64,000 nucleotides of DNA, from contig NZ_BJFN01000003.1 of the NCBI RefSeq assembly GCF_014189855.1, positions 186,001-250,000 of the forward strand, in the 5' to 3' direction. Positions within the stretch are counted from its first letter, which is position 1, and every line of letters begins with the position of its first letter. The position numbers were made by a program, and so were the translations under genes. Of this stretch, positions 26,716 to 36,171 are shown piece after piece. The notes under the pieces are model-generated. The model was not told where the DNA came from. It was given only the letters and a program-made list of their open reading frames with translations, and ran no database searches. This DNA comes from Buttiauxella sp. A111 (GTDB lineage Bacteria; Pseudomonadota; Gammaproteobacteria; Enterobacterales; Enterobacteriaceae).

Positions 26716-28074
26716 TTAACGTAAACTCTCTCTGGCTTTCATTTGTTGGTGATGTTTGTTCTCTCCCACCATCACCACCAGCAGCAGAATCACGGCCATA
26801 ATACTGCCGCCGATCATCACCATAAAGCCACCGTCCCAACCGAAGAAGTCCACGGTATAACCCACAATGGCGCTTGCTGCGACCGACCCGCCCAAATAGC
26901 CAAACAATCCGGTGAAGCCCGCCGCGGTGCCTGCGGCTTTCTTCGGTGCCAGCTCGAGTGCGTGCAGGCCGATTAACATCACCGGGCCATAAATCAGGAA
27001 GCCGATGATGATCATGCATGCCATATCTACGCCTGGGTTACCCGGAGGATTTAGCCAGTACACCACCGTGGCGATAGTCACCAGAATCATAAAGAACACG
27101 CCGGTCGCACCACGGTTGCCTCTGAAGACTTTGTCCGACATCCAGCCGCAAAGCAGCGTTCCTGGAATCCCTGCATATTCATAAAGGAAGTAGGCCCAGG
27201 AGGATTTATCCAGCGCGAAGTGTTTCACTTCTTTCAGGTAGGTTGGCGACCAGTCGAGAATGCCGTAACGGAGTAAATAAACGAAAACGTTCGCAATCGC
27301 GATATACCACAGCAGGCGGTTAGGGAAAACGTACTGCATGAAGATCTGTTTGGCGGTCAGTTCTTCTTCCGCGCTTTCGCTGTAGTCGTCCGGGTAATCG
27401 TTTTTATACTCTTCGATTGGCGGCAATCCGCAAGACTGCGGGGTATCTCGCATTAAAGCAAAAGCAATTAATGCCACCAGAATAGCAGCGAAAGCAGGCA
27501 TATACAGCGCTGCGTGCCAGTCGTTAAACCACGCCATCCCCAACAGGAACAGCAGCGGAGGTAACCCACCACCGACGTTATGAGCGCAGTTCCAGATGGA
27601 AACAATTCCCCCACGCTCTTTCTGAGACCACCAATGCACCATGGTGCGCCCGCACGGAGGCCACCCCATTCCCTGGAACCAACCGCATAAGAAAAGCAGT
27701 ACAAACATCACGGCAATGCTGGATGTCGCCCATGGCACAAAGCCCATAAACAGCATGACGGCCGCAGCCAGAATCAAACCAGCAGGTAAGAAAACACGCG
27801 GATTGGAGCGGTCAGAAACCGACCCCATGATAAATTTCGAGAAACCGTACGCGATGGAGATCCCTGACAGCGCAAAACCCAGGTCGCCACGCGAGAAGCC
27901 CTGCTCAACCAAATACGGCATCGCAAGGGTAAAGTTTTTACGCACCAGATAGTACGCGGCATAACCGAAGAAAATCCCCATGAATATCTGCCAGCGCAGA
28001 CGACGATAAGTCGGATCGATGTGCTCGCTTTTCAGTCGTGACTGGTGCGGGCTAGGTTTGAAAATGCTTAGCAT
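26716..28074 (-). CDS. glpT: Glycerol-3-phosphate:phosphate antiporter GlpT
   Basis: 12-segment major facilitator protein of the inner membrane that exchanges sn-glycerol-3-phosphate for phosphate and also takes up fosfomycin. 452 aa, as in E. coli. Seen: [20 protein letters not shown] with the substrate-site Arg (R45 equivalent) in helix 1, the signature [16 protein letters not shown] after helix 2, [20 protein letters not shown], and the second-half repeat [24 protein letters not shown] precedes the ATG. Divergent from glpABC, as in E. coli. Here glpQ is not present downstream, so the gene appears monocistronic. Confidence 0.97.
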   Translation of the reverse strand: MLSIFKPSPHQSRLKSEHIDPTYRRLRWQIFMGIFFGYAAYYLVRKNFTLAMPYLVEQGFSRGDLGFALSGISIAYGFSKFIMGSVSDRSNPRVFLPAGLILAAAVMLFMGFVPWATSSIAVMFVLLFLCGWFQGMGWPPCGRTMVHWWSQKERGGIVSIWNCAHNVGGGLPPLLFLLGMAWFNDWHAALYMPAFAAILVALIAFALMRDTPQSCGLPPIEEYKNDYPDDYSESAEEELTAKQIFMQYVFPNRLLWYIAIANVFVYLLRYGILDWSPTYLKEVKHFALDKSSWAYFLYEYAGIPGTLLCGWMSDKVFRGNRGATGVFFMILVTIATVVYWLNPPGNPGVDMACMIIIGFLIYGPVMLIGLHALELAPKKAAGTAAGFTGLFGYLGGSVAASAIVGYTVDFFGWDGGFMVMIGGSIMAVILLLVVMVGENKHHQQMKARESLR

Positions 28075-28104
28075 GAATGCCTCCGTGGCAGTTTTTATCA
28101 GGCA

Positions 28105-28251
28105 ATTTTCGTTTGCGAGCGCATGTTAAGGATAATCTGCGTTAGTTAGTGTGAAACATCGCACAACATATTACATTTTTATTACAAATTATCGAAATAG
28201 TGCATCACCTCTCATTTTGCTTTCGATTTATGCTCGAATTTGCTCGATATC
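28105..28251. promoter_or_regulatory. glpT-glpABC divergent control region: CRP site and GlpR-like operators
   Basis: A CRP-type site TGTGA-AACATC-GCACA lies at 28150-28165, one base off the ideal. GlpR-like TTCG/CGAA blocks occur at 28221-28251 (TTTCGATTTATGCTCGAATT then TGCTCGATA) and at 28105-28120 (AATTTTCGTTTGCGAG). In E. coli this intergenic region binds GlpR, CRP and Fnr. Spacer is about 240 bases without a gene. Confidence 0.6.
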
Positions 28252-28313
28252 AAACATTAAAAGAGTTAACTGTGGCTGAATAGCACGCAAGAGGATCTTT
28301 CCAGGAGAAGAGC

Positions 28314-29945
28314 ATGGCGACGGGATGCAAAGAGTGGGATGTGATTATTATTGGCGGAGGTGCGACCGGCGCGGGCATAGCCAGAGATTGCGCTCGGCGT
28401 GGCTTACAAACCGTGCTGCTGGAAAGACATGATATCGCAACCGGCGCGACAGGCCGCAATCACGGCCTACTTCATAGCGGCGCGCGCTACGCCATGACGG
28501 ATGGCGAATCAGCCAGAGAATGTATTGAAGAAAACCGCATCCTTAAACGCATTGCTCGCCATTGTATTGAACGCTCAGACGGGTTGTTTATCACCCTTCC
28601 TGAAGATGACTTGTCGTTACAAACAACCTTTATTACCGCCTGTCAGAATGCAGGAATCGACGCCGAACGTCTCGAACCTAAAGACGCTTTACGCCTGGAA
28701 CCTGCTGCAAACCCTGAACTTATTGGTGCCGTACGCGTACCGGATGGCACCGTTGACCCTTTCCGCCTCACCGCTGCCAATATGCTGGATGCTCGCGAAC
28801 ACGGAGCCGAAATTTTAACTGGCCAGGAGGTCACCGGCCTCATTCGCCAGGGAGACAGGATATGCGGGGTGCGCGTTTACAACCACCAGACCCGACAACA
28901 TCACGAGTTATACGCAAGCATGGTCGTGAATGCTGCCGGGATCTGGGGGCAGCACATTGCTGAATATGCTGATTTAAGCATTCGCATGCTCCCGGCAAAA
29001 GGTTCGCTGCTGATCCTCGGCCATCGTATTAATAACATGGTGATCAACCGCTGCCGGAAGCCCGCTGATGCCGATATTTTGGTGCCCGGCGATACCATTT
29101 CGCTGATTGGCACCACCTCAACGCCTATCGAATATGACCAAATCGACAATATGCGCGTCACGCCGCAAGAGGTCGATATTCTGATACGCGAAGGCTCAAA
29201 GCTGTCACCCAAGCTTGCCGCAACCCGCATTTTGCGTGCTTATGCTGGAGTCCGCCCGCTGGTGGCAAGTGATGACGATCCAACCGGGCGAAACGTCAGC
29301 CGTGGGATCGTGCTGCTCGATCACGCAAAACGCGATGGGATGGAAGGTTTCATCACCATCACTGGCGGAAAACTAATGACCTATCGCCTGATGGCAGAAT
29401 GGGCGACAAACGCGGTATGTGAAAAACTCGGTAATAGCAAAAGCTGCACTACCGCAACCGCTCCTCTTCCGGGTTCAGAAAGTTCATCGGAAGAAACGCT
29501 CAGCAAAGTAATTTCGCTGCCGCCAACTATCCGGCGAAGCGCCGTGTGGCGTCACGGCGATCGGGCAGGGAAACTGCTGGCAGGCGACCGCCTGAGTAAC
29601 AGCCTGGTGTGCGAATGCGAAGCGGTGACGGCAGGTGAAGTTCATTACGCGGTTAATCATCTGTCCGTCAGCAATCTTGGCGATTTACGCCGTCGTACTC
29701 GTGTGGGCATGGGCACTTGCCAGGGAGAGTTATGCGCCTGCCGTGCGGCGGGGTTATTACAACGCTTTGGCACCTCATCACCGGCACAATCACTTGATCA
29801 ACTCTCTCTTTTCCTCAACGAACGCTGGAAAGGCATTCGCCCAATCGCCTGGGATGATGCGCTGCGGGAAAGCGAATTTACCGCCTGGGTTTACCAGGGA
29901 TTGTGCGGCCTGAAAAATGGATCGAAAAAGGGAACACCACAATGA
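28314..29945 (+). CDS. glpA: Anaerobic glycerol-3-phosphate dehydrogenase subunit A
   Basis: FAD-dependent catalytic subunit; oxidises glycerol-3-phosphate to dihydroxyacetone phosphate and passes electrons through GlpB/GlpC to menaquinone. 543 aa (E. coli 542). The N-terminal Rossmann dinucleotide motif is VIIIGGGATGAGIARD. Next is GATGRNHGLLHSGARYA, typical of FAD-dependent G3P dehydrogenases. A C-terminal BFD-like [2Fe-2S] region has CECEAVTAGEV and GMGTCQGELCACR cysteines. AGGAG ahead of the ATG. Overlaps glpB by four bases (ATGA). Control by GlpR/CRP, and probably Fnr/ArcA, from the divergent region. Confidence 0.97.
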   Translation: MATGCKEWDVIIIGGGATGAGIARDCARRGLQTVLLERHDIATGATGRNHGLLHSGARYAMTDGESARECIEENRILKRIARHCIERSDGLFITLPEDDLSLQTTFITACQNAGIDAERLEPKDALRLEPAANPELIGAVRVPDGTVDPFRLTAANMLDAREHGAEILTGQEVTGLIRQGDRICGVRVYNHQTRQHHELYASMVVNAAGIWGQHIAEYADLSIRMLPAKGSLLILGHRINNMVINRCRKPADADILVPGDTISLIGTTSTPIEYDQIDNMRVTPQEVDILIREGSKLSPKLAATRILRAYAGVRPLVASDDDPTGRNVSRGIVLLDHAKRDGMEGFITITGGKLMTYRLMAEWATNAVCEKLGNSKSCTTATAPLPGSESSSEETLSKVISLPPTIRRSAVWRHGDRAGKLLAGDRLSNSLVCECEAVTAGEVHYAVNHLSVSNLGDLRRRTRVGMGTCQGELCACRAAGLLQRFGTSSPAQSLDQLSLFLNERWKGIRPIAWDDALRESEFTAWVYQGLCGLKNGSKKGTPQ

Positions 29946-31201
29946 GATTCGATAGTCTGATTATTGGCGGTGGTTTAGCCGGGTTGGTATGCGGTATTCG
30001 CCTCGCAGAGGATGGCCTGCGTTGTGCCATCATCAGCCGTGGGCAAAGTGCTTTGCATTTTTCATCCGGCTCGCTGGATTTGCTGGCGGAACTCCCCGAC
30101 GGAACCCCTGTAACATCCCCTATAAACGCACTGGATGTCCTGAATAAACAGGCACCAGAACACCCCTACAGTTTGATGGGAGCGGAAAACGTCCGCCGTT
30201 TCGCCGCTGAAAGTGAGGCGCTGCTCGCCCGGTGTCATCTCAATCTGCAAGGGTCTTATCAGCAAAACCATCAGCGCATTACCCCGCTGGGAACACAGCG
30301 TGCTACCTGGCTTAGCCCTGAAGAAATACCCACCACAACACTTGGCTGGAAGAGAATTACCGTCGTTGGCATTGCCGGGTTTCTGGATTTTCAGCCGGAA
30401 CTGGTCGCCGGTTCTCTTACAGAAAACCATATCGAGGTACGAACAGCCGAGCTCACCCTTCCTGCGCTGGACACGTTGCGAAATAATCCCAGCGAATTCC
30501 GCGCCGCCAATATTGCCCGTGTTCTGGATATGCCTGAGCAACAACGCTTGTTGATTGAGGAGCTTAAAGCGCTGGCAATTAACACGGATGGCCTGTTTTT
30601 ACCGGCATGTCTTGGGAGCGAAGATTCCCAGGCCTGGCAGGCAATCAGCCGCCAGTTGCCCTGCCCGCTTCGTTTATTACCGACTCTGCCTCCTTCGGTG
30701 CTCGGAATGCGCATGCACCACCAATTACGCCGCCGCTTCCTGCAACTTGGCGGAATAATGATGCCAGGCGATACCGTGCTGAGAACGCAAATAGAGCAGC
30801 AGAAGGTCACTGCGGTTTTCACGCGCAATCATGCCGAAGTCCCGCTGCAATCAAACAATGTGATTCTTGCCAGCGGCAGTTTTTTCAGCAACGGCCTGGA
30901 AGCAAAATTTAGCGGAATACGGGAACCGATTTTCGGTCTGGATATTCGCGCTCCCGAGCAGCGAGACGCGTGGTGCAAAGAGGACTTTTTCATCCCTCAA
31001 CCCTATTTGCAGGCAGGCGTGACCGTTGATGAACATTTTCAGCCACGGCTCAACGGGCAGCGTATCGAAAACCTTTACGCCATTGGTTCGATACTCGCCG
31101 GATTCGACCCGATCCAGCAAGGTTGCGGCGCGGGCGTTTCAATGACTGGCGCTCTGCATGTCGCCCGGCAAATTATTGATAATCATGGGGGCAACGCATG
31201 A
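29942..31201 (+). CDS. glpB: Anaerobic glycerol-3-phosphate dehydrogenase subunit B
   Basis: Flavoprotein subunit of the GlpABC complex that links GlpA to the membrane iron-sulfur subunit. 419 aa, identical in length to E. coli. It starts MRFDSLIIGGGLAGLVCGIR with a GxGxxG dinucleotide fold, then SRGQSALHFSSGSLDLLA, RTAELTLPALDTLRNN, LLPTLPPSVLGMR and IGSILAGFDPIQQGCGAG. The ATG at 29942 overlaps the glpA stop (ATGA), so it is preferred over the open extension from 29903. It ends in a second ATGA overlap with glpC. Sequence is more diverged from E. coli than GlpA or GlpC. Confidence 0.96.
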   Translation: MRFDSLIIGGGLAGLVCGIRLAEDGLRCAIISRGQSALHFSSGSLDLLAELPDGTPVTSPINALDVLNKQAPEHPYSLMGAENVRRFAAESEALLARCHLNLQGSYQQNHQRITPLGTQRATWLSPEEIPTTTLGWKRITVVGIAGFLDFQPELVAGSLTENHIEVRTAELTLPALDTLRNNPSEFRAANIARVLDMPEQQRLLIEELKALAINTDGLFLPACLGSEDSQAWQAISRQLPCPLRLLPTLPPSVLGMRMHHQLRRRFLQLGGIMMPGDTVLRTQIEQQKVTAVFTRNHAEVPLQSNNVILASGSFFSNGLEAKFSGIREPIFGLDIRAPEQRDAWCKEDFFIPQPYLQAGVTVDEHFQPRLNGQRIENLYAIGSILAGFDPIQQGCGAGVSMTGALHVARQIIDNHGGNA

Positions 31202-32397
31202 GTCTGCTCGATGAAACCCGTTTTGAAAACTGCATTAAATGCACCGTCTGCACCACTGTTTGCCCGGTAAGCCGGGTCAATCCCGATTATCCAGGCCCGA
31301 AGCAATCTGGCCCTGATGGTGAGCGCCTGCGCCTCAAAGATGCCGCACTTTACGACGATGCGCTTAAATACTGTACCAACTGCAAACGCTGCGAAGTGGC
31401 CTGCCCGTCTGATGTGAGAATTGGCGATATCATCCAGCGAGCGAAAGCCCGCCACGGTAAAACATCGTTCAACTTAAGAGATGCGATTCTCAGCCACACC
31501 GATTTGATGGGCACGCTCTCTACCCCGTTTGCACCGTTGGTCAATACCGCTACGTCACTGAAGCCGGTCAGAAACTTGCTCGATAAAACCCTCGGCATCG
31601 ACAGCCATCGAGCTTTGCCAAAATACTCATCCGGCACCTTTCGCCAGTGGTATCGCAAGCAGGCAAAGAATCAACAAGCCTATGCTGAACAAGTCGCTTT
31701 TTTCCACGGCTGTTATGTCAATTACAACCACTCCCAGCTCGGCAAAGATGTCGTGCGCGTGATGAATGCCATGGGTTTTGGCGTGCAATTGCTGGAGCGA
31801 GAAAAATGCTGTGGCGTGCCGTTGATTGCCAACGGTTTTATCGACAAAGCCAAAAAGCAGGCGGCGATTAACGCGGCGTCTTTAAGCAAAGCGGTGCTGG
31901 AGCAAGGGCTGCCGGTGATTGCCACCTCATCCACCTGCACGTTTACATTGCGCGACGAATACCCGCATGTCCTGGACGTCGACACCCGCCCAATGCGTGA
32001 TCATATCGAACTGGCAACACGGTTTATCTGGAAGCAACTGGAAAAAGGACGCGAGTTAAAACTGAAAGCCATGCCGCTGCGTATTGCCTACCACACACCT
32101 TGTCATATGGAGAAAATGGGCTGGTCGTTATACACACTCGATTTGCTGCGCCGCTTGCCCGGTGTCGAACTCGTTATACTCGAGTCTCAGTGCTGCGGTA
32201 TTGCCGGAACCTATGGATTTAAAAAGGAAAACTACTCAACGTCGCAACAAATCGGTGCGCCGTTATTTCAGCAAATCGAAGAAAGCGGGGTCGATTTGGT
32301 GGTGACCGATTGTGAAACGTGCAAATGGCAGATCGAGATGTCCACCAGTAAAAAATGCGAGCACCCGATTACGCTGTTAGCGCAGGCGCTCGCATAG
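31198..32397 (+). CDS. glpC: Anaerobic glycerol-3-phosphate dehydrogenase subunit C
   Basis: Membrane-associated iron-sulfur subunit delivering electrons to menaquinone. 399 aa (E. coli 396). Two [4Fe-4S] motifs: CIKCTVCTTVCPVSRV near residues 13-27 and CTNCKRCEVACPSDV near 60-74. Two CCG domains follow: FFHGCYVNYN with REKCCGVPL, and HTPCHMEKMG with ESQCCGIAGTYGFK. The ATG overlaps the glpB stop. Together with the men operon in this window, it forms a G3P-to-menaquinone electron path. Confidence 0.97.
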   Translation: MSLLDETRFENCIKCTVCTTVCPVSRVNPDYPGPKQSGPDGERLRLKDAALYDDALKYCTNCKRCEVACPSDVRIGDIIQRAKARHGKTSFNLRDAILSHTDLMGTLSTPFAPLVNTATSLKPVRNLLDKTLGIDSHRALPKYSSGTFRQWYRKQAKNQQAYAEQVAFFHGCYVNYNHSQLGKDVVRVMNAMGFGVQLLEREKCCGVPLIANGFIDKAKKQAAINAASLSKAVLEQGLPVIATSSTCTFTLRDEYPHVLDVDTRPMRDHIELATRFIWKQLEKGRELKLKAMPLRIAYHTPCHMEKMGWSLYTLDLLRRLPGVELVILESQCCGIAGTYGFKKENYSTSQQIGAPLFQQIEESGVDLVVTDCETCKWQIEMSTSKKCEHPITLLAQALA

Positions 32398-32401
32398 TTT
32401 T

Positions 32402-33598
32402 TTATAGCTCTATACTCTGAATAACATTCACCCAGCCATGCTCGGCGGCGACATCCCAGCCGTTGAGCCAGCGACGCAACATGTTTAACGCCATCATCGC
32501 GCAGACTTCCTGACGGGTGCGCAAAGTGTGGCGGGTGACGCTGAATTTCACTTGTAAACCATAAGTGCCGTTTGGTGTATGGAGGGCGAAGTTAAGGCAT
32601 TCGTCTTCCAGGCTCCCCACCACCAGCGCCAGGGTACTTCCCGCTTGCAGCGCGAAGGTTTTGGCGCGTTCGGTCAGTTGTACCAGCGATTCCGGGCGCG
32701 AAGAAAGCACTTCACTGTTGCCCAACGGGGCCTGGGCACTCGAAAGTTGTAAACACAATAATCCCGCGGTGAATTGCTCACTCACCGCGATATTCAGCGA
32801 CTGTGCTCTCAGGCGTTCCGCGAGTTGTGCGGGTAGCCCTGCCGTCCCTTCAAAAATGGCACTTTCACCCGCCACACGCTGCACTTGCGGCCAGACGCGC
32901 TCCATCGCCTCACGCTGGCTTGCAGGACCGGTCAGCTTCAACTCAATGATGGGCATGGATGAGCGATAGCCCATAACCGCACCTTCCGGCAACGTCAATG
33001 GGTCGAGGCTCTGGGCGAGTTCGCTTTCAGAACGCCCAAAAGTGGTGAGTCGCAGGCACACTGGCGGCTCCGGCAACACAAATCGCTCGCGCAAACGCGG
33101 CATGATTTGTTGGTCGACCATCACTTTAAATTCGGAAGGGACGCCTGGGGTGAAAAACATCAGGCAGCGGTTAAGTTGCAAAGCAAATCCGCAGGCAGTA
33201 CCAACGGGGTTATCGACCATTTCACTGGTCGCAGGAATCAACGCTTGCTTACGGTTGCTCGGCGCCATTTCACGCCCACGCTCGGCAAAGAATCGCTCCA
33301 TTTTCTCAAGCCATTCCTGGTGCATCACCAGTTCTACGCCTGCGGCGGTGGCGGCGGCCAGTGCGCTAAGATCATCGCTGGTGGGCCCCAGGCCACCATT
33401 CACAATCAGAATATCTGCCTGCTCGCTGCGCTCTTTGAGCACCGCGATTAAATCGTCGAGACTGTCGCCTACCGTATTACGGCGCGACATCGGTAAACCC
33501 TGGTTAAAAAGGTAATCTGCAAGCCAGGCTGCATTGGTATCAATAATTTGACCATGTAGCACTTCGTCGCCGGTAGACAGCATTTCCACTTTTATCAT
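32402..33598 (-). CDS. yfaY: CinA-like protein YfaY (nicotinamide-nucleotide amidase-related)
   Basis: 398 aa. The N-terminal MoaB/MogA-like molybdopterin-binding fold (COG1058) has MLSTGDEVLHGQIIDTNAAW, IVNGGLGPTSDDLSA and FFTPGVPSEFKVM. The C-terminal domain resembles PncC-type NMN deamidase but is degenerate (EQFTAGLL where active PncC enzymes have ES.TGG-like residues), as in E. coli YfaY, which is reported inactive as a deamidase. The physiological role is therefore open. It converges on glpC with a four-base gap and no obvious terminator. Confidence 0.9.
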   Translation of the reverse strand: MIKVEMLSTGDEVLHGQIIDTNAAWLADYLFNQGLPMSRRNTVGDSLDDLIAVLKERSEQADILIVNGGLGPTSDDLSALAAATAAGVELVMHQEWLEKMERFFAERGREMAPSNRKQALIPATSEMVDNPVGTACGFALQLNRCLMFFTPGVPSEFKVMVDQQIMPRLRERFVLPEPPVCLRLTTFGRSESELAQSLDPLTLPEGAVMGYRSSMPIIELKLTGPASQREAMERVWPQVQRVAGESAIFEGTAGLPAQLAERLRAQSLNIAVSEQFTAGLLCLQLSSAQAPLGNSEVLSSRPESLVQLTERAKTFALQAGSTLALVVGSLEDECLNFALHTPNGTYGLQVKFSVTRHTLRTRQEVCAMMALNMLRRWLNGWDVAAEHGWVNVIQSIEL

Positions 33599-33707
33599 CG
33601 TTTTACTCCGCGGGAAGATAACGATTCACTATAACTCAAAACATTTTGGGGATTGCCAGAAATGAACAGGCCGCATTTACTGCGGCCTAAGAAATGAATT
33701 CAATATA
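33599..33707 (-). other. Spacer with palindrome upstream of yfaY
   Basis: Holds a perfect hairpin AGGCCGCA-TTTAC-TGCGGCCT (33668-33688) without a T-run. It could be a weak stop for the yfaZ transcript or lie in the yfaY leader. Nothing else is recognised. Confidence 0.5.
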
Positions 33708-33907
33708 AAAATCCTCAAAGGATTTCGTGCTGCAGGAAGGCGGCAAGAGAACGACAAATTCGTCGGGAACGAATTTGACCAGCCAGAGGCTGGCCTTCGG
33801 TGAGAGACAGGAGTCTCTCATTAATCCCGATGAGCTTAGTTTACTAAGTGATTCGGGTGAGCGAACACAGCCAACGCCCCTGCAACATGAAAGACGAAGA
33901 GGATTTT
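33708..33907. repeat. ERIC element with a three-hairpin insert
   Basis: About 200 bases with 9-bp perfect ends AAAATCCTC (33708-33716) and GAGGATTTT (33899-33907). ERIC landmarks: TGCAGGAAGGCGGCAAG at the left, GATGAGCTTAGTTTACTAAG and GGGTGAGCGAACACAGCCAA at the right, CCCTGCAACATGAA at the end. Inside, 33756-33820 holds three successive perfect stems not in ordinary 127-bp ERICs: AAATTCGT/ACGAATTT, CCAGCC/GGCTGG and TGAGAGAC/GTCTCTCA. The right end touches the yfaZ stop codon. Confidence 0.8.
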
Positions 33908-34448
33908 AGAAGGAGGCGCTCACACCGACATATGGCCCATCAGCGATCGCATTGTCACGTTCGCCATTTTTATTTTCCATACCGATGTAACGATAGCCGG
34001 CTTCAATAGCAACAGGGCGCAGAATCGTCCAACGTGCACCCGCGCTCGCTTCCTGGTAGTTTTCTACACCGCTGGAGAGGGAGTCTGGGGAGTAATAGTA
34101 ATCACCGAACACCGAGAAGCTATCGAAAATCTTCCAGCTCAAACCGCCGCCGACTGCCAACGCATAACCTTCATCGCCATCATTAGGATTCAGGTAAACC
34201 GCACGTCCACCCACAGTTCCCATCAACGGGCCTAATGGCAGGTTCAGACCTAAACCCAGGCCCACAGTATCGCCATCGTCATCGTTATGCGCATAGTTAC
34301 CGGTCATCGCCAGACCTGGAGTGTCGTTACCAAAACCGACTGCAATATTGGTGTATTTTTCACCCGCCTGACCACTGATACTGATTGCACTTGCAGATGC
34401 AGAAACGAGTGCCAAACCGGCAACGCCAACCATTAATAATTTGTTCAT
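33906..34448 (-). CDS. yfaZ: YfaZ family outer membrane protein
   Basis: 180 aa. Signal peptide MNKLLMVGVAGLALVSASAS to ASA, then alternating beta-strand sequence (ISISGQAGEKYTNIAVGFG, NYAHNDDDGDTVGLGLGLNL and so on). It ends GPYVGVSASF with a terminal Phe, the signature of an outer-membrane beta-barrel. Length equals E. coli YfaZ; function unknown there too. The start is the ATG at 34448 with AGGAT upstream; the open frame to 34466 adds only six residues. The stop codon abuts an ERIC element. Divergent from the catalase gene. Confidence 0.92.
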   Translation of the reverse strand: MNKLLMVGVAGLALVSASASAISISGQAGEKYTNIAVGFGNDTPGLAMTGNYAHNDDDGDTVGLGLGLNLPLGPLMGTVGGRAVYLNPNDGDEGYALAVGGGLSWKIFDSFSVFGDYYYSPDSLSSGVENYQEASAGARWTILRPVAIEAGYRYIGMENKNGERDNAIADGPYVGVSASF

Positions 34449-34696
34449 GCTTTCGATCCTAAGCAAAAAAAGGGATATCCCTGAAAAGAGGCCGATTCTA
34501 CAGCCACGAATGATGTAATCAACGTGTTAGAAACTCTTTTCATTAATCGTTTGTAAGAAAATGAAAAAAATTGGCCATGCCGTGACAGGCTAAGTGTATG
34601 GCAGCGATAGAAAGTACCAAATTGTCCCCTGGCCACATTTCCCTTATAAATGTGAGGGATTTATGCCGTTATTAACATTGATACATGGAGACAACA

Positions 34697-36136
34697 ATGA
34701 GCAAGAAAGGATTGACCACTGCTTCCGGAGCGCCCGTCGCCCACAATAATAATGTTGCAACCGCTGGTCCTCGTGGCCCGATGCTTTTACAAGACGTTTG
34801 GTTTTTAGAGAAACTGGCCCACTTTGATCGTGAAGTTATTCCTGAGCGCCGTATGCACGCCAAAGGCTCTGGCGCATTCGGTACCTTCACTGTCACTCAC
34901 GATATTACCCCGTTTACCCGAGCAAAAATTTTCTCCGATATTGGCAAGAAAACCGAACTGTTCCTGCGCTTCTCAACCGTTGCCGGCGAGCGCGGTGCCG
35001 CAGACGCCGAGCGCGACATTCGTGGCTTCTCAATCAAGTTTTATACCGAAGAAGGTAACTGGGATTTAGTTGGCAACAACACCCCGGTGTTCTATCTGCG
35101 TGACCCGCTAAAATTCCCTGACTTAAACCACGTCGTGAAGCGCGACCCACGCACTAACCTACGTAACGCCACTTACAAATGGGATTTCTTTTCTCATCAA
35201 CCGGAAACTCTGCACCAGTTAACCATCGACTTTAGCGACCGCGGCCTGCCTCGTTCTTATCGTCATATCCACGGTTTTGGTAGCCACACCTTCAGCTTTA
35301 TCAATAGCGATAACCAGCGTTTCTGGGTGAAGTTCCACCTGAAAACCCAGCAAGAAATCGCCAACCTGATGGACGATGAAGCGGCGGCTATCATCGCTAA
35401 TGACCGTGAAAGCTCGCAGCGTGATCTGTTTGATGCGATTGAAAGAGGAGATTTCCCTCGCTGGAAATTCTACGTGCAAATTATGCCGGAAGCAGAAGCC
35501 TCACAGACACCATACAACCCGTTTGATCTGACCAAAGTTTGGCCGCACGGCGACTATCCGCTGATTGAAGTCGGCGAACTGGAGCTGAACCGTAACCCGG
35601 ATAACTACTTTGCTGACGTTGAGCAAGTCGCGATGTCTCCGGCAAACGTGGTGCCGGGCATCGGTTTCTCTCCAGACCGTATGCTGCAAGGCCGCCTGTT
35701 CTCTTACGGCGATGCGCACCGCTACCGTTTGGGCGTGAACCATCATCAAATCCCGGTTAATGCACCGAAATGTCCGTTCCACAATTACCATCGTGATGGT
35801 GCGATGCGCATTGATGGCAACAGCGGCAATGGCCCGACGTATGAACCGAACAGCTTTAATGTGTTCCAGGAGCAGCCTGATTTCAGCGAGCCACCGTTAA
35901 GCCTTGAAGGGGCAGCGGATCACTGGAATCAGCGTGAAGATACTGACTATTTCAGCCAGCCACGCGCACTGTATAACTTGCTGAGTGCGGAAGAGCATCA
36001 ACGCATGTTTAACCGCATCGCAGGGGATATGAAAGAGGTGCCAGAGTTTATTCAGCAGCGCCAGATTGCCCTGTTTAGCGAGGTGCATCCAGAATATGGC
36101 GCGGGTGTTGCTGCGGCACTTAAAACATTGAAATAA
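34697..36136 (+). CDS. katA: Monofunctional haem catalase (small-subunit, KatA type)
   Basis: Decomposes hydrogen peroxide to water and oxygen; cytoplasmic. 479 aa, the size of clade 3 small-subunit catalases and not the long KatE type. Catalytic His54 is in [11 protein letters not shown], the distal Asn in [12 protein letters not shown], and the proximal haem Tyr in [19 protein letters not shown]-binding-type residues are likely around [17 protein letters not shown] lies before the ATG at 34697; an earlier ATG at 34685 overlaps it. It is not in the E. coli K-12 yfaZ-menE interval; katA of this kind occurs in many other enterics. Followed by a strong terminator. An OxyR site was not identified. 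Confidence 0.94.
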   Translation: MSKKGLTTASGAPVAHNNNVATAGPRGPMLLQDVWFLEKLAHFDREVIPERRMHAKGSGAFGTFTVTHDITPFTRAKIFSDIGKKTELFLRFSTVAGERGAADAERDIRGFSIKFYTEEGNWDLVGNNTPVFYLRDPLKFPDLNHVVKRDPRTNLRNATYKWDFFSHQPETLHQLTIDFSDRGLPRSYRHIHGFGSHTFSFINSDNQRFWVKFHLKTQQEIANLMDDEAAAIIANDRESSQRDLFDAIERGDFPRWKFYVQIMPEAEASQTPYNPFDLTKVWPHGDYPLIEVGELELNRNPDNYFADVEQVAMSPANVVPGIGFSPDRMLQGRLFSYGDAHRYRLGVNHHQIPVNAPKCPFHNYHRDGAMRIDGNSGNGPTYEPNSFNVFQEQPDFSEPPLSLEGAADHWNQREDTDYFSQPRALYNLLSAEEHQRMFNRIAGDMKEVPEFIQQRQIALFSEVHPEYGAGVAAALKTLK

Positions 36137-36143
36137 TGTGTAT

Positions 36144-36171
36144 CATGGCGGGGTTACATCCCCGCCTTTTT
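36144..36171 (+). terminator. katA terminator
   Basis: Stem GGCGGGG (36147-36153) with CCCCGCC (36160-36166), six-base loop, then TTTTT. It runs into the stop codon of convergent tctE. Confidence 0.9.
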
